A DNA stretch of 64,000 nt from Sphingopyxis sp. YR583 (GCF_900108295.1 NZ_FNWK01000002.1:124001-188000); one strand, 5' to 3'; shown: positions 47,366 through 59,138, counted from the stretch's first letter. Program-made: numbers and translations. The notes: a model not told the origin generated them from the sequence alone.

Positions 47366-48405
47366 CCGAGACCTTCATCTCGTGGGGCATGGACCCGAAT
47401 TGGGCATGGGGCGTCGCGACGATTTGCGGCATCCTGCTCATCGCGCTGCCGCTGATGCTCGCGGTCGCGATGATCATTTATGCCGACCGCAAGATCTGGG
47501 CGGCGATCGCGCTGCGCCGCGGTCCGAACGTCGTCGGTCCCTTTGGCCTGCTGCAGTCGTTCGCCGACGGTTTGAAAGTCTTCCTGCAGGAAACGATCAT
47601 CCCGACCTCGGCGAACCGCGGGCTGTTCCTGATCGCGCCGATCATCACCTTCACGGTCGCGTTGCTCGCGTGGGCGGTGATCCCGTTCAATTCGGGCGCG
47701 GTGCTCGCCGACATCAACGTCGGACTGCTCTACATTCTCGCGATCTCGTCGCTCGGCGTCTATGGCGTGATCCTGTCGGGCTGGGCGTCGAACTCGAAAT
47801 ATCCCTTCTTCTCGGCGATGCGCGCATCGGCGCAGATGATCAGCTATGAAGTCTCGATCGGTTTCATCCTGATCGGCGTCGTGCTCTTCGCCGACAGCTT
47901 CAACATGAACGAGATCGTCAAGGCGCAGCAGGGTCACGGGCTTGGCTTCGTCAACGCCTTCGGCTTCAACCTGCTGCTCTTCCCGCTCGCGGTGATGTTC
48001 CTGATCTCGTCGCTCGCCGAAACCGCGCGCGCGCCGTTCGATTTGACCGAAGCGGAATCGGAACTCGTCGCGGGTTACCAGACCGAATATTCGTCGATGA
48101 GCTTCGCGCTCTTCTGGCTTGGCGAATATGCCAACGTCCTGTTGATGTGCACGCTCAACGCGGTGCTCTTCTGGGGCGGCTGGCTGCCGCCCTTCGATAT
48201 CCCGATCCTCTATGCGGTTCCGGGTATCATCTGGCTGTTCGCGAAGATCTTGCTGTTCTTCTTCATCTTCAGCTGGGTCAAGGCGACGGTCCCGCGCTAC
48301 CGCTATGACCAGCTGATGCGGCTGGGCTGGAAGGTCTTCCTGCCGATTTCGCTTCTCTGGATCTTCCTGATCTCCGGCTATCTGATGCTGACGAGGTATT
48401 CATGA
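47362..48405 (+). CDS. nuoH: NADH-quinone oxidoreductase subunit H
   Basis: The 347-residue membrane subunit (about eight helices) joins the quinone site to the proton-pumping arm. Visible: [20 protein letters not shown], the acidic loop [20 protein letters not shown], and the C-terminal helices. ATG 47362 overlaps the stop of the 45-residue gene; an in-frame ATG at 47335 lies inside that gene. It overlaps nuoI by four bases. Confidence 0.97.
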   Translation: MTETFISWGMDPNWAWGVATICGILLIALPLMLAVAMIIYADRKIWAAIALRRGPNVVGPFGLLQSFADGLKVFLQETIIPTSANRGLFLIAPIITFTVALLAWAVIPFNSGAVLADINVGLLYILAISSLGVYGVILSGWASNSKYPFFSAMRASAQMISYEVSIGFILIGVVLFADSFNMNEIVKAQQGHGLGFVNAFGFNLLLFPLAVMFLISSLAETARAPFDLTEAESELVAGYQTEYSSMSFALFWLGEYANVLLMCTLNAVLFWGGWLPPFDIPILYAVPGIIWLFAKILLFFFIFSWVKATVPRYRYDQLMRLGWKVFLPISLLWIFLISGYLMLTRYS

Positions 48406-48890
48406 GTACCATTGCCCACCTCATCAAAAGCTTCACGCTGTGGGAGTTTGTGAAGGCGCACGCCCTTACGCTGAAATATTTCTTCAAGCCGAAGGCGACG
48501 ATCAACTATCCGTTCGAGAAGAACCCGCTGAGCCCGCGTTTCCGCGGCGAGCATGCGCTGCGCCGTTATCCGAACGGCGAGGAACGCTGTATCGCGTGTA
48601 AGCTGTGCGAAGCGGTGTGTCCGGCGCAGGCGATCACGATCGAGGCCGAGCCGCGCGACGACGGCTCGCGTCGCACGACGCGCTATGACATCGACATGAC
48701 CAAGTGCATCTATTGCGGCTTTTGTCAGGAAGCCTGCCCGGTCGATGCCGTGGTCGAGGGGCCGAACTTCGAATTCGCGACCGAAACGCGCGAGGAACTG
48801 CTCTATGACAAGGCCAAGCTGCTCGCCAATGGCGACAAATGGGAACGCGCGATCGCGGCAAATCTTGCCGCTGACGCGCCCTATCGATAA
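48402..48890 (+). CDS. nuoI: NADH-quinone oxidoreductase subunit I
   Basis: The 162-residue ferredoxin-like subunit binds clusters N6a and N6b through [12 protein letters not shown] and [12 protein letters not shown]. The N-terminal amphipathic helix ([19 protein letters not shown]) anchors it to the membrane arm. It starts at ATG 48402, overlapping nuoH as ATGA. It is of normal length. Confidence 0.97.
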   Translation: MSTIAHLIKSFTLWEFVKAHALTLKYFFKPKATINYPFEKNPLSPRFRGEHALRRYPNGEERCIACKLCEAVCPAQAITIEAEPRDDGSRRTTRYDIDMTKCIYCGFCQEACPVDAVVEGPNFEFATETREELLYDKAKLLANGDKWERAIAANLAADAPYR

Positions 48891-48902
48891 GGGCGCGCGC
48901 AC

Positions 48903-49514
48903 ATGATCCAGCTCTTTGCCTTTTACCTGTTCGCGACCATCGTCATCGCCTCCGCGGCCATGGTGATTTTCGCGCGCAATCCCGTCCACAGCGTCATGTG
49001 GCTGATCCTCGCCTTCTTCAACGCGGCTGGCCTGATGCTGCTCGCGGGCGCCGAGTTCATCGCGATGCTGCTTGTCATCGTCTATGTCGGCGCCGTCGCG
49101 GTGCTGTTCCTGTTCGTCGTGATGATGCTCGACATCGATTTCGCCGAACTGCGCGCGGGTTTCGTGCGGTACCTGCCGCTCGGCGCGCTCGTCGCGATCA
49201 TCCTGGCCGCTGAACTCGTGTTCGCGGTCGGCGCATGGAGCGCGGGCGGGGTCGACCTCGCCGCACGCGCCGCTCCGGTCGTCAGCGACAAGAGCAATAT
49301 CCAGCAGATCGGCGAGTTGCTCTACACGCGCTATATCTTCCTGTTCGAGGCGGCGGGCATCGTCCTCCTCGTCGCGATGATCGGCGCGATCGTGCTGACG
49401 CATCGCCAGCGCGGCGGGGTCCGCACGCAGAATATTTCGGCACAGAACCGGCGCCGTCCCGAGGACGCGACGCGTCTCGTCGATCCGGGCGTCGGGCAGG
49501 GGATGGAATTGTGA
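48903..49514 (+). CDS. nuoJ: NADH-quinone oxidoreductase subunit J
   Basis: The 203-residue membrane subunit has five helices and the block [20 protein letters not shown], whose third helix undergoes a pi-bulge change in structural studies of complex I. The C-terminal polar tail (about 30 residues, [14 protein letters not shown]) is longer than in E. coli. It overlaps nuoK by four bases (GTGA). Confidence 0.95.
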   Translation: MIQLFAFYLFATIVIASAAMVIFARNPVHSVMWLILAFFNAAGLMLLAGAEFIAMLLVIVYVGAVAVLFLFVVMMLDIDFAELRAGFVRYLPLGALVAIILAAELVFAVGAWSAGGVDLAARAAPVVSDKSNIQQIGELLYTRYIFLFEAAGIVLLVAMIGAIVLTHRQRGGVRTQNISAQNRRRPEDATRLVDPGVGQGMEL

Positions 49515-49816
49515 TTTCGGTCGGCCATTATCTCGCCGTTTCGGCGGTGCTGTTCACGCTCGGCGTGCTCGGCATCTTCATCAACCGCAAGAATATCATC
49601 GTCATCCTGATGGCGATCGAGCTGATCCTGCTCGCGGTGAACATCAACCTCGTCGCGTTCAGCGCGGCGCTGGGCGATCTCGTCGGGCAGGTGTTCTCGA
49701 TGTTCGTGCTGACCGTTGCGGCGGGTGAAGCCGCCATCGGTCTTGCCATTCTCGTTATTTACTTCCGCGGCCGCGGCACCATTGCCGTCGACGATGCCAA
49801 CCGGATGAAGGGGTAA
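49511..49816 (+). CDS. nuoK: NADH-quinone oxidoreductase subunit K
   Basis: The 101-residue, three-helix subunit carries the conserved membrane Glu residues in [17 protein letters not shown] and [13 protein letters not shown], part of a proton channel. It starts at GTG 49511 ([10 protein letters not shown]), overlapping the nuoJ stop. An ATG-only reading would miss the true start. Confidence 0.96.
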   Translation: MISVGHYLAVSAVLFTLGVLGIFINRKNIIVILMAIELILLAVNINLVAFSAALGDLVGQVFSMFVLTVAAGEAAIGLAILVIYFRGRGTIAVDDANRMKG

Positions 49817-49820
49817 ACCG

Positions 49821-51878
49821 GTGATTCAGGCGATCGTTTTCCTGCCGCTGCTGGCGGCAATCATCGCAGGCCTCGGTCAGCGTGTGATCGGCAATGTGCC
49901 GTCCAAAATCATCACTACGGGCGCGCTGTTCACCAGCTGCGCCCTGAGCTGGCCGATCTTCCTGTCCTTCGTGACGGGCAGCGGCGAGGCGACGGTGACC
50001 CCGGTGCTCCACTGGGTTCAGTCGGGCGCGCTTCAGTTCGACTGGGAATTGCGCGTCGACACGTTGACCGCGGTGATGCTGGTCGTCATCACGACCGTTT
50101 CGGCGCTCGTCCATCTGTATAGCTGGGGCTATATGGAGGAAGACCCGGACCAGCCGCGCTTCTTCGCTTACCTCTCGCTCTTCACCTTCGCGATGCTGAT
50201 GCTCGTGACCGCGAACAATCTCGTGCAGATGTTCTTCGGTTGGGAGGGTGTCGGTCTCGCATCCTATCTGCTCATCGGTTTCTGGTACAAAAAGCCGAGC
50301 GCCAATGCCGCAGCGATCAAGGCTTTCGTGGTCAACCGCGTCGGCGACCTTGGCTTCATGCTCGGCATCTTCGGCACGTTCCTTGTGTTTGGCACCGTCT
50401 CGATCCCCGAGATTCTGGCGGCCGCGCCGGGCATGGCGGGTTCGACGATCAGCTTCATGGGCATGCGTCTCGACACGATGACGATCCTCTGCCTGCTGCT
50501 GTTCATCGGCGCGATGGGCAAGTCGGCGCAGCTTGGCCTGCACACCTGGCTTCCCGACGCGATGGAAGGCCCGACCCCGGTGTCGGCGCTGATCCATGCC
50601 GCGACGATGGTCACCGCGGGCGTCTTCATGGTCTGCCGCCTGTCGCCGATGTTCGAGACCGCGCCGGTTGCGCAGGGCGTCGTGATGTTCGTCGGCGCCG
50701 CAACCTGCTTCTTCGCCGCGACCGTCGCGACGACGCAGTGGGACATCAAGCGCGTCATCGCCTATTCGACCTGTTCGCAGCTCGGCTACATGTTCTTCGC
50801 CGCGGGTGCGGGCGCTTATGGCGCTGCGATGTTCCACCTGTTCACGCACGCCTTCTTCAAGGCTTTGCTGTTCCTCGGCGCCGGTTCGGTGATCCATGCG
50901 ATGCACCATGAACAGGATATGCGTTATTATGGCGCGCTGCGGAAATCGATCCCGCTCACCTATTGGGCGATGATGCTCGGCACGCTGGCGATCACCGGCG
51001 TCGGCATCGCGGGCGTTGCGGGCTTTGCAGGCTTCTATTCGAAGGACGGCATCCTCGAGGCGGCTTATGCGAGCGGCGGCGGCGGTATCATCGCGTTCTG
51101 GGTCGGCATTTTCGTCGCCTTCCTCACCAGCTTCTATTCGTGGCGCCTCGTGTTCCTGACCTTCTATGGCAAGGCGCGCTGGGAACAGAGCGAGCATATC
51201 CAGCACGCGGTCCATGACGATCACGGCCACGGCCATGACGATCATGCGCACGCTGCGCACGACGACCATCACCACGACGCACACCATGGCGCTTCTGGGG
51301 ACGGCACCGCGGGTTATCACCCGCACGAAAGTCCGATCACCATGCTGATCCCGCTGGTCGTGCTGTCGATCGGTGCGGTGTTCGCGGGTATCGCGTTCCA
51401 CCACCAGTTCATCTACCCCGAAGAGGGCATGGCGTTCTGGAAGGGTAGCCTCGCGTTCGACGAGCATCTGATGCACGCCGCGCATGAAGTCCCGCTGTGG
51501 GTGAAATGGACGCCGTTCACGGTGATGGCGATTGGTCTGTTCCTCGCGTGGAACAGCTACATCCGCAACACCACCTTGCCGGCGCGCTTCGTGGCGCAGT
51601 TCAAGCTGCTTCACCAGTTCCTGTACAAAAAATGGTATTTCGACGAGCTCTACAACATCCTTTTCGTGAAGCCCGCCTTCGCGATCGGCCGCTTCTTCTG
51701 GAAGCGCGGGGATGAAGGCACCATCGACCGCTTCGGTCCCGATGGCGCCGCCGCGCTCGTCGCTGGGGGGACCCGTCTCGCGGTCCGGCTGCAATCGGGT
51801 TATGTTTATGGATATGCGTTTGTGATGCTGCTCGGTCTTGTCGGCCTCGCCAGCTGGGCCATGGTGAATTTCCTGTGA
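49821..51878 (+). CDS. nuoL: NADH-quinone oxidoreductase subunit L, His-rich insert
   Basis: The 685-residue antiporter-like subunit pumps protons and carries the long lateral helix. It has [27 protein letters not shown] sequence (read in parts), [19 protein letters not shown] and [12 protein letters not shown] with key Lys and His residues. Residues 459-502 form an insert with 16 histidines in 44 positions, between TM segments [13 protein letters not shown] and [11 protein letters not shown]. The start is GTG 49821. It overlaps nuoM by four bases. Confidence 0.96.
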   Translation: MIQAIVFLPLLAAIIAGLGQRVIGNVPSKIITTGALFTSCALSWPIFLSFVTGSGEATVTPVLHWVQSGALQFDWELRVDTLTAVMLVVITTVSALVHLYSWGYMEEDPDQPRFFAYLSLFTFAMLMLVTANNLVQMFFGWEGVGLASYLLIGFWYKKPSANAAAIKAFVVNRVGDLGFMLGIFGTFLVFGTVSIPEILAAAPGMAGSTISFMGMRLDTMTILCLLLFIGAMGKSAQLGLHTWLPDAMEGPTPVSALIHAATMVTAGVFMVCRLSPMFETAPVAQGVVMFVGAATCFFAATVATTQWDIKRVIAYSTCSQLGYMFFAAGAGAYGAAMFHLFTHAFFKALLFLGAGSVIHAMHHEQDMRYYGALRKSIPLTYWAMMLGTLAITGVGIAGVAGFAGFYSKDGILEAAYASGGGGIIAFWVGIFVAFLTSFYSWRLVFLTFYGKARWEQSEHIQHAVHDDHGHGHDDHAHAAHDDHHHDAHHGASGDGTAGYHPHESPITMLIPLVVLSIGAVFAGIAFHHQFIYPEEGMAFWKGSLAFDEHLMHAAHEVPLWVKWTPFTVMAIGLFLAWNSYIRNTTLPARFVAQFKLLHQFLYKKWYFDELYNILFVKPAFAIGRFFWKRGDEGTIDRFGPDGAAALVAGGTRLAVRLQSGYVYGYAFVMLLGLVGLASWAMVNFL

Positions 51879-53428
51879 GCAGCTTTCCGATCCTTTCGTT
51901 GATGCTGGCGGTCCCCGCGATCGCCGCCATCGCTTGCCTGTTCGTCGGCGACAAGATGTCGCGCTTCGTTGCGCTGGGCGCGACGCTCGCGACCTTCGTT
52001 CTCGGCTGCATCCTCTGGGCAAACTTCGACATCGGCGGCGCGCAGTGGCAGTTCACCGAACGCGCCGACCTGTTCGGCCGCTTCCAGTGGGCGCTCGGCA
52101 TCGACGGTATGGCGCTGATGCTGATCATGCTCAGCGTCTTCCTGATGCCGCTCTGCATCCTCGCGAGCTGGGACGCGATCAAAGAGCGCGTCGGCCTCTA
52201 CATGGCGATGTTCCTGATCATGGAAGTCGTGATGATCGGCGTCTTCATGGCGCAGGATTTGCTGCTATTTTACATCTTCTTCGAAGCCGGCCTGATCCCG
52301 ATGTATTTCATCATCGGCATCTGGGGCGGGGCGAACCGCAAATATGCGGCGTTCAAATTCTTCCTCTACACGCTGCTTGGATCGGTGCTGATGCTGATCG
52401 CGATGATCGCGATGATTGCGGAAGCCGGCACGACCGATATCCCGACGCTGCTGAACTATAATTTCCCGCCTGCCATGCAGACGTGGCTGTGGCTCGCCTT
52501 CTTCGCCAGCCTTGCGGTCAAGATGCCGATGTGGCCCGTCCACACCTGGCTTCCCGACGCGCACGTGCAGGCGCCGACCGCGGGTTCGATGATCCTGGCG
52601 GGCGTGCTGCTGAAGCTAGGTTCGTATGGCTTCCTGCGCTTCATGATGCCGATGTTCCCCGACGCCTCGGCGCAGCTGATGTGGATCGTCTTTGCGCTGT
52701 CGATGATCGCGGTGGTCTACACCAGCCTCGTCGCGCTGGTGCAGAGCGACATGAAGAAGCTGATCGCTTACTCGTCGGTCGCGCATATGGCGATCGTCAC
52801 GGCGGGCCTCTTCGCTTTCAACCAGCAGGGGATCGAAGGCGCGCTGATCATCATGCTTAGCCATGGTGTCGTGTCGGCTGCACTCTTCTTCTGCGTCGGC
52901 GTGATCTATGATCGGCTGCACACGCGCGAGATCGACCGTTACGGCGGCCTTGCGGTGAATATGCCGGCCTATGCGATCTTCTTCATGCTGTTCACCATGG
53001 CGTCGATCGGTCTGCCGGGTACCAGCGGCTTCGTTGGCGAATTCCTGAGCCTCGCGGGCATCTATGAAGCCTCGAGCTGGGTCGCCTTCGTGTGCACCAC
53101 CGGGATCATCCTCGGCGCGGCATATATGCTTTATCTTTACCGCCGCGTCGTGTTCGGCGAACTGACCAAGGACGATGTGAAGGCAATGCCTGACCTCAAT
53201 GCACGCGAATGGACGATCATGGTGCCGCTGGCTGCCGTGGCGCTGTGGATGGGGGTCTATCCCGAAAGCTTCCTCGCGCCGATGCGCGGCGACGTGACGA
53301 CGGTCGTTGCCCGTCTTGCTCCGGCGAAGCCCGCGGGTGACGCGCATCTTGCCGCTGGCAAGCCGAAGCCCGCCAAGGCGCACGGTGAAACCGCCCACGG
53401 ATCGAGCCATGCAGGAGGCGTCCAATGA
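51875..53428 (+). CDS. nuoM: NADH-quinone oxidoreductase subunit M
   Basis: The 517-residue antiporter-like subunit has the channel Glu in [12 protein letters not shown], the lysine-containing [19 protein letters not shown] and the C-terminal pump half. The last ~40 residues are a polar Ala/Lys/His tail ([13 protein letters not shown]). It starts at GTG 51875, overlapping nuoL, and overlaps nuoN by four bases. Confidence 0.96.
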   Translation: MSSFPILSLMLAVPAIAAIACLFVGDKMSRFVALGATLATFVLGCILWANFDIGGAQWQFTERADLFGRFQWALGIDGMALMLIMLSVFLMPLCILASWDAIKERVGLYMAMFLIMEVVMIGVFMAQDLLLFYIFFEAGLIPMYFIIGIWGGANRKYAAFKFFLYTLLGSVLMLIAMIAMIAEAGTTDIPTLLNYNFPPAMQTWLWLAFFASLAVKMPMWPVHTWLPDAHVQAPTAGSMILAGVLLKLGSYGFLRFMMPMFPDASAQLMWIVFALSMIAVVYTSLVALVQSDMKKLIAYSSVAHMAIVTAGLFAFNQQGIEGALIIMLSHGVVSAALFFCVGVIYDRLHTREIDRYGGLAVNMPAYAIFFMLFTMASIGLPGTSGFVGEFLSLAGIYEASSWVAFVCTTGIILGAAYMLYLYRRVVFGELTKDDVKAMPDLNAREWTIMVPLAAVALWMGVYPESFLAPMRGDVTTVVARLAPAKPAGDAHLAAGKPKPAKAHGETAHGSSHAGGVQ

Positions 53429-54858
53429 CCGCCGACCTGATGCTCATCTGGCCCGAACTGATCCTGACGATCGGCGGGCTCGTCACGCTGATGCTCGGCA
53501 CCTTCTTCGGTGACCGGAATGTTGGCCTCTATCAGCTAAGCTCGCTCCTCACGCTCGCCGCCGCGGCGGCTGCGGTCGTCGCGCTGTTCGGCATCGAAAC
53601 GACGGTCTTCTCGGGCACGCTCTCGGTCGACAGCTTCGGCGGCTTTGCCAAGCTCCTGATCTATGCCGCGAGCTTCGTTTGCATCGTCATCGCGCCGCGC
53701 TTCTTCAATGGCGGAATGCGTGCCGAATATCCGACGCTGATCCTGTTCGCGGCGCTCGGCATGGGCATCATGGCCTCGTCGCGCGACCTGATGACGCTCT
53801 ATGTCGGGCTCGAGCTCAACAGCCTTGCGGCCTATGTGCTCGCCAGCTTCATGCGCACCGACGAGCGGTCGAGCGAAGCGGGCCTCAAATATTTCGTCCT
53901 CGGCGCGCTCGCGTCGGGCATGCTGCTCTATGGCATTTCGCTGCTCTATGGCTTCACCGGTACGACCGATTTCGCCGGCATTGCAAAGGTGCTCGGTGGA
54001 GAGCTGAACATCGGACTGATCTTCGGCATCGTGTTCGTGCTCGCGGGCATCGGCTTCAAGATCAGCGCCGTGCCGTTCCACATGTGGACCCCCGACGTCT
54101 ATGAAGGCGCACCGACCCCGGTGACGACCTTCTTTGCCACCGCCCCGAAAGTCGCGGCGATGGCGTTGATGACGCGCGTCGTGATCGACGCGATGGGCCC
54201 CGCGGTCGGCGCATGGCAGCAGATCGTGATCTTCCTGTCGCTCGCTTCGATCATCCTCGGTGCGGTCGGCGCGATCGGGCAGAAGAATATCAAGCGCCTG
54301 CTGGCCTATTCGTCGATCAACAATGTCGGCTTCATGCTCGTCGGCCTTGCTGCCGGAACGCAGCAGGGGGTCGAGGGCGTGCTGACCTATCTGCTCGTCT
54401 ATATGCTGACGACGCTCGGCGCCTTCCTCGTCGTGATCCAGCTTCGCGATGAGGCGGGCAATCAGGTCGAGAGCATTCCTGCGCTTGCCGGCCTTTCGCA
54501 GCGTCGCCCGGGACTCGCCGCAGCAATGGCGGTGTTCCTGTTCAGCCTTGCCGGCATCCCGCCGCTCTTCGGCTTCTGGCCGAAGTATCTGGTGTTCGAG
54601 GCTGCGGTGAACGCGAACCTCGTGCCGCTGGCGGTCGCGGGTATCGTCGCCTCGGTGATCGGCGCTTTCTATTATATCGCGATCATCAAGACGATGTACT
54701 TCGACGACAAGTCGGACACCGAATTTCCGAAGGGTGGCGGCGCGATCGTCGAGGATGCGGTGATTACGGCGAGCGCGCTCTGGCTCTCGGTCATCGGCTA
54801 TCTCTTCATTCCCGTGCTGGCGGTCCTTTCGGCCAGCGCCGCGGCGGTGCTGTTCTGA
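53425..54858 (+). CDS. nuoN: NADH-quinone oxidoreductase subunit N
   Basis: The 477-residue antiporter-like subunit closes the nuo set. It has [38 protein letters not shown] (key Lys) and [15 protein letters not shown]. The ATG overlaps the nuoM stop. Its own stop overlaps the proposed CTG start of birA as CTGA. It is of normal length. Confidence 0.96.
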   Translation: MTADLMLIWPELILTIGGLVTLMLGTFFGDRNVGLYQLSSLLTLAAAAAAVVALFGIETTVFSGTLSVDSFGGFAKLLIYAASFVCIVIAPRFFNGGMRAEYPTLILFAALGMGIMASSRDLMTLYVGLELNSLAAYVLASFMRTDERSSEAGLKYFVLGALASGMLLYGISLLYGFTGTTDFAGIAKVLGGELNIGLIFGIVFVLAGIGFKISAVPFHMWTPDVYEGAPTPVTTFFATAPKVAAMALMTRVVIDAMGPAVGAWQQIVIFLSLASIILGAVGAIGQKNIKRLLAYSSINNVGFMLVGLAAGTQQGVEGVLTYLLVYMLTTLGAFLVVIQLRDEAGNQVESIPALAGLSQRRPGLAAAMAVFLFSLAGIPPLFGFWPKYLVFEAAVNANLVPLAVAGIVASVIGAFYYIAIIKTMYFDDKSDTEFPKGGGAIVEDAVITASALWLSVIGYLFIPVLAVLSASAAAVLF

Positions 54859-55580
54859 TACCGCCCATCGAGCGGATCGCGCAGACAGGTTCGACCAACG
54901 CCGACCTGCTGGCGCGGCTGGCAGGCGGTGAGCATGTCGGCGAAGGCCATTGGCTGGTCGCTGACCGCCAGACCGCCGGACGCGGCCGCTTAGGTCGCGG
55001 CTGGAACGACGGGCAGGGCAATTTCATGGGCTCGACCGTCGTTCATCTGACGATCGGCGATCCGTCGCCGGCAACGCTGGCGCTCGTCGCCGGGGTCGCG
55101 CTGGCGAAGACCGTCGACGCGCTTGCGCCGGGCATCCATGCGCAGCTCAAATGGCCGAACGACCTGTTAATCGACGGTGCCAAATGCGCTGGCATTTTGA
55201 TGGAACGGACGGGAAATTCGGTGGTGATCGGCATCGGGGTCAACCTGACCGCTGCGCCCGAACTGCCTGACCGCCCGACCGCGACGCTTGCCGCTAACGG
55301 CGCCGCCATCGACCGCGATCATTTCGCCAATGCGCTGGGCATCGCGATGATCGATGCACTGTGGACCTGGCGGCAGGAAGGCGTGGCGAGCATCGTCCGC
55401 GCATGGACTCCGCAAGCCCACCCCGTCGGTACGCCGCTGCGCGTGTCCGAACAGGGCATCGACGGCTTCTTCGACGGGCTTGCCGAGGATGGTGCGCTGC
55501 GCTTGCGCCGCGAGGGCGGCGAGACCATGTTGGTCCATGCGGGAGACGTCGAGTTACGGCGCCCCGTGGAGGGGAATTGA
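54855..55580 (+). CDS. birA: Biotin--[acetyl-CoA-carboxylase] ligase, CTG start
   Basis: The 241-residue ligase activates biotin and attaches it to the carboxyl carrier protein. Essential motifs are [12 protein letters not shown] and [14 protein letters not shown] (biotinyl-AMP loop), then [18 protein letters not shown] and the C-terminal SH3-like domain. The first ATG in frame (55026) would delete the GRGRLGR loop; no ATG, GTG or TTG exists upstream of it in frame. I start at CTG 54855, which overlaps the nuoN stop as CTGA. There is no N-terminal DNA-binding domain, so it is a monofunctional ligase rather than a bio repressor. Confidence 0.85.
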   Translation: MIPPIERIAQTGSTNADLLARLAGGEHVGEGHWLVADRQTAGRGRLGRGWNDGQGNFMGSTVVHLTIGDPSPATLALVAGVALAKTVDALAPGIHAQLKWPNDLLIDGAKCAGILMERTGNSVVIGIGVNLTAAPELPDRPTATLAANGAAIDRDHFANALGIAMIDALWTWRQEGVASIVRAWTPQAHPVGTPLRVSEQGIDGFFDGLAEDGALRLRREGGETMLVHAGDVELRRPVEGN

Positions 55581-55581
55581 G

Positions 55582-56367
55582 ATGCTGCTCGCGATCGATG
55601 TCGGCAACACCAACGCCAAATTCGCGCTGTTTCGCGACGCCGAACTGCTTGCTCGCTGGCGCATCGCGACCGACGATCGCCGCACCGCCGATGAATATAT
55701 GGTCTGGCTCGACCAGCTGATGCGGATCGAGGGCCATGACCGGAACGATGTCGAAGCCGTCATCATCTCGACCGTCGTGCCGCGCGCGCTCCACAATCTC
55801 CAATTGCTCGCGGTCAAATACTTCGGCGTCGATGCGCTGGTTGCGGGGCGCGAGCCGGTGACGTGGGGCATCGCGCTCAAGGTCGACGAGCCGCAGTCGG
55901 TCGGCGCCGACCGTGCGGTCAACGCGATATCGGCGCAGGCGGTCGAGCCCGGCAAGGACAAGCTGGTCATCAGCTTCGGCACCGCGACGACGCTTGACCA
56001 TATCGGGCCCGAGGGTGCCTATCTGGGCGGTATCATCGCGCCCGGGGTCAATCTGTCGCTCGAGGCGCTCGTCGCCGCCGCCGCGAAACTGCCGCGCATC
56101 GCAATCGAAGCCCCGGCAACGAGCAGCGTTATCGGACGGACGACCGAAAGCCAGATGCTGATCGGCGTCTATTGGGGCTATGTCTCGATGATGGAGGGCC
56201 TGATCGCACGCATGAAGGCCGAAATCGGCAAGCCGCTCACCGTCATCGCTACGGGCGGCCTCGCGACACTTTTTCAGGAACAGGCGCACCTGTTCGACCG
56301 TATCGAGCCCGACCTGACGCTGAACGGGCTGATGCATCTTTATAATCAACGAAAGCCAACGACATGA
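55582..56367 (+). CDS. coaX: Type III pantothenate kinase
   Basis: The 261-residue kinase makes 4'-phosphopantothenate, the first step of CoA synthesis. Seen: [16 protein letters not shown] (phosphate loop), [28 protein letters not shown] and the C-terminal [16 protein letters not shown] lies nine bases before ATG 55582. It overlaps rnj by four bases and follows birA by one base, completing the nuo-birA-coaX-rnj run common in alphaproteobacteria. Confidence 0.94.
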   Translation: MLLAIDVGNTNAKFALFRDAELLARWRIATDDRRTADEYMVWLDQLMRIEGHDRNDVEAVIISTVVPRALHNLQLLAVKYFGVDALVAGREPVTWGIALKVDEPQSVGADRAVNAISAQAVEPGKDKLVISFGTATTLDHIGPEGAYLGGIIAPGVNLSLEALVAAAAKLPRIAIEAPATSSVIGRTTESQMLIGVYWGYVSMMEGLIARMKAEIGKPLTVIATGGLATLFQEQAHLFDRIEPDLTLNGLMHLYNQRKPTT

Positions 56368-57998
56368 CGACTCCGGGCAAGGAGCTGCTTTTCCTCGCAT
56401 TGGGCGGATCGGGCGAGATCGGCATGAACGCCAATCTCTATGGCTGCGACGGCAAATGGATCATGGCCGACCTTGGCGTCACCTTTGGCAGCCACGATTA
56501 TCCGGGCATCGACATCGTCATGCCCGATCTCGAATTCATCGAAGATCGCAAAAAGGATCTGCTCGGCATCATCCTTACGCATGGGCATGAGGATCATATC
56601 GGGGCGCTGCCTTATCTCGCCGCCGACCTTGGCGTGCCGCTCTACGCCAACCGTTTCACCGCGGGGCTGATCGCGCACAAGCTCGCCGAAGAGGGGCTGG
56701 AAAACGACGTTGACCTGAAGGTCGTCGACATCGACGACAGTTTCCAGCTTGGGCCCTTCGGTATCCGCCTGATTCCGCTCGCGCATTCGATCCTCGAAAT
56801 GAGCGCCGTGGTGATCGATACGCCTTATGGCCGCGTGTTCCACACCGGCGACTGGAAACTCGACGACGAACCGATCCTTGGCGTTCCAGCAACCGCCGCC
56901 GCGCTGACCGCAATCGGCGACGAGGGCGTGGATGTTCTCGTCTGCGATTCGACCAACGCGTTCAACCCCGAGGCATCGGGCAGCGAAGGCGGCCTCCGCA
57001 AAGGGCTGGAGCAGGCGGTCGGCGCGGCGAAGGGCAGGGTGGTCGTCACGACCTTCGCGTCGAACGCCGCGCGGCTTGCGACGCTGGGCGCGGTGGCGAA
57101 GGCGACGGGGCGCACGCTCTGCGTCGCGGGCCGCTCGCTCGACCGTATTCTCGGCGTTGCGCGTTCGGTCGGCTATCTCAAGGACTTCCCGCCAACGGTC
57201 GATTTTGACGAGGCGATGCGGCTGCCCCGCGACAAGGTTATGGTGATCGCGACGGGCGGGCAGGGTGAACCGCGCGCCGCGCTTGCGCGCATGGCGGCCG
57301 ACATCCATCAGATCAAGCTCGAAGCAGGCGACACTGTCGTCTTCTCGTCGAAGCAGATCCCGGGCAACGAGGTCGCGATCGGACGGATCATGAACCAGCT
57401 CGCGGCGAAAGACGTGCTGACGGTCACCGAGAAACAGGCGCATATTCACGTCAGCGGGCATCCGGGACAGCCCGAACTCGCGGCGCTCTATGGCTGGCTG
57501 CGTCCGAAACTGGTCCTGCCGGTGCATGGCGAGATCCGCCACATGCACGAACAGGCGCGCTTCGCGCTCGAAACGGGCGTGCCGGACGCCTTGGTGCAGG
57601 AAAATGGCGATCTTGTTCGCCTGTCGCCGGGCGCGCCCCGGATCATCGAGCGCGTCCGCGCTGGCCGCCTGATCCTCGACGGCGATGTCATCCTTCCCGC
57701 TGATGGCGAGACGATCAACGAACGGCGCAAACTCTCGCTTCACGGCCACATCACCGTCGCGGCGATCTTTTCCGGCAAGCGCTTCGTGGAAAGCGCGATC
57801 AGCTATCGCGGCGTGCCGGTCGAGGATGAGCGCGAAGCCTTTATCGACGAGATGCGCGAAGCCGCCGAGCAGGCGGCAACAGGCCCCGCACGCGACGAGG
57901 AAAAGCTGCGCGAGGCGATCCGCCTTGGCGTGCGCCGCATCGCGACCGACTGGACAGGCAAGAAACCCGTCGTCGACGTCATGCTTGTCGATATCTGA
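56364..57998 (+). CDS. rnj: Ribonuclease J
   Basis: The 544-residue metallo-beta-lactamase RNase has the zinc motif [15 protein letters not shown], the beta-CASP region with [20 protein letters not shown] and the [11 protein letters not shown] motif, and a C-terminal domain. RNase J degrades and matures RNA with 5'-to-3' exo- and endonuclease activity. ATG 56364 overlaps the coaX stop as ATGA. Full length. Confidence 0.95.
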   Translation: MTTPGKELLFLALGGSGEIGMNANLYGCDGKWIMADLGVTFGSHDYPGIDIVMPDLEFIEDRKKDLLGIILTHGHEDHIGALPYLAADLGVPLYANRFTAGLIAHKLAEEGLENDVDLKVVDIDDSFQLGPFGIRLIPLAHSILEMSAVVIDTPYGRVFHTGDWKLDDEPILGVPATAAALTAIGDEGVDVLVCDSTNAFNPEASGSEGGLRKGLEQAVGAAKGRVVVTTFASNAARLATLGAVAKATGRTLCVAGRSLDRILGVARSVGYLKDFPPTVDFDEAMRLPRDKVMVIATGGQGEPRAALARMAADIHQIKLEAGDTVVFSSKQIPGNEVAIGRIMNQLAAKDVLTVTEKQAHIHVSGHPGQPELAALYGWLRPKLVLPVHGEIRHMHEQARFALETGVPDALVQENGDLVRLSPGAPRIIERVRAGRLILDGDVILPADGETINERRKLSLHGHITVAAIFSGKRFVESAISYRGVPVEDEREAFIDEMREAAEQAATGPARDEEKLREAIRLGVRRIATDWTGKKPVVDVMLVDI

Positions 57999-58013
57999 GC
58001 CGGGAGCACTGCG

Positions 58014-58274
58014 ATGAAATGGACTTCGGCGCTCGCCATCTATCTGCTCTTCTGGGCGTTCAGCGCCTTTTTCGTGCTGCCTTTCCATGGCCGACGCGCG
58101 AGCGATGACGCGACGCCGCTGGTCAAAGGGCAGGAACCGGGGGCACCGGCAAGTTTCCGGCCCGGACGCATCCTGTTGCAGATGACGATCGCCGCGACGA
58201 TCGCCTTCGGGCTCTATTATACCGCCTATGTGAATGGCTGGGCCGATCCCGACGTCCTGACCGGACGGGCTTGA
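58014..58274 (+). CDS. DUF1467 small membrane protein
   Basis: The 86-residue protein has two membrane helices (about residues 3-22 and 56-74) around the loop FHGRRASDD, typical of DUF1467 family proteins found after rnj in sphingomonads. No function is known. ATG 58014 is preceded by GGGAG. It is probably the end of the nuo-rnj transcript, after which a region of lower GC begins. Confidence 0.85.
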   Translation: MKWTSALAIYLLFWAFSAFFVLPFHGRRASDDATPLVKGQEPGAPASFRPGRILLQMTIAATIAFGLYYTAYVNGWADPDVLTGRA

Positions 58275-58379
58275 GCCAGCCGCGATATTGTCGTTCCGAT
58301 ATGTCTGCGCTGGGGTGGGGAAGCTGAATGGCTGCAATCGGCGATTATAGTGTCCAACCAGACGCCGCTGCGAAATAGT

Positions 58380-59138
58380 TTAAGGCTGGAGCGCTTTTAG
58401 AGCCTGAATAATATCGCTCGACGGCGTCTTTTCAGCATCCTTTGTATTCAGCAAAATTGCCGCTGCTTCTCGTGCGAATAGGTCTTCGGGATCGGCGCGC
58501 AGCATATCGATAATGAACTTTGTTGCGCGGTTGTCTCGGCGACGCCCCAAGCCAATCGCGGCTTCGTAGCGCACATCGGGATCCCCGTCGGCCAAGTTGT
58601 TGGCTAGCACATCCCGTATCTCATTTGAATCCTCCTCGCTCAATTGACCTAGTCCAAACGTCGCCCAATCGCGGACTTCGTCGTCTCTGTCATCCGATAG
58701 CGTTAATAGTGCCGAAATCGCAGGCGGAGTCTCCACCCCTCCCAAAGCGACGGCTACGGCATACCGAACTTTCGTATCTGCATGTTCCGCATAAGGCAGG
58801 ACAAATGGCGCCGCTTGTTCGCGGTCTAGGTGCTGGAGGCCCATGATGGCTGCGGAAGTCACGTCAACGTCTTTATCCGAAAGCAATCTGAGCAGATTGT
58901 CGAAACACTGATCCGGGAACGTCCGGTCCGGAATGCCGAGTTGCCCGAGGATGTCTGCGGCCCGTGCCCGCTCTTTTGCATCGCTCGATCGGGAGAGAAT
59001 GATGCTCCTCTCCAGAACTTCTTCGGTGCCGCGCCAGTGAAGAGCGGTCACGGCATCCCATGCCGCATCCCCCTCAAATCTCAAAGCGACCCGGAATAGA
59101 TCATCGGTCGAGCGTGCGTCGTTGACTAGATCGGTCAT
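58380..59138 (-). CDS. HEAT-repeat protein
   Basis: The 252-residue acidic protein consists of about six HEAT-like helical repeats (for example VDVTSAAIMGLQHL, DDEVRDWATFGLGQL, DPDVRYEAAIGLGRR), a scaffold for protein binding. No catalytic residues are visible. Base composition is clearly more AT-rich than its surroundings and it is isolated between unrelated genes, which suggests recent acquisition. ATG 59138 is the natural start. Such proteins can be toxin immunity or scaffold factors, but nothing here decides. Confidence 0.75.
   Translation of the reverse strand: MTDLVNDARSTDDLFRVALRFEGDAAWDAVTALHWRGTEEVLERSIILSRSSDAKERARAADILGQLGIPDRTFPDQCFDNLLRLLSDKDVDVTSAAIMGLQHLDREQAAPFVLPYAEHADTKVRYAVAVALGGVETPPAISALLTLSDDRDDEVRDWATFGLGQLSEEDSNEIRDVLANNLADGDPDVRYEAAIGLGRRRDNRATKFIIDMLRADPEDLFAREAAAILLNTKDAEKTPSSDIIQALKALQP

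Noticed and set aside
49755..52022. 755-residue minus-strand frame across nuoL and nuoM
   Set aside because: The plus strand encodes complete NuoL and NuoM; the reverse frame has no family resemblance.
55026..55028. ATG 55026 as birA start
   Set aside because: It removes the TGSTN and GRGRLGR motifs that are needed for biotinyl-AMP formation.
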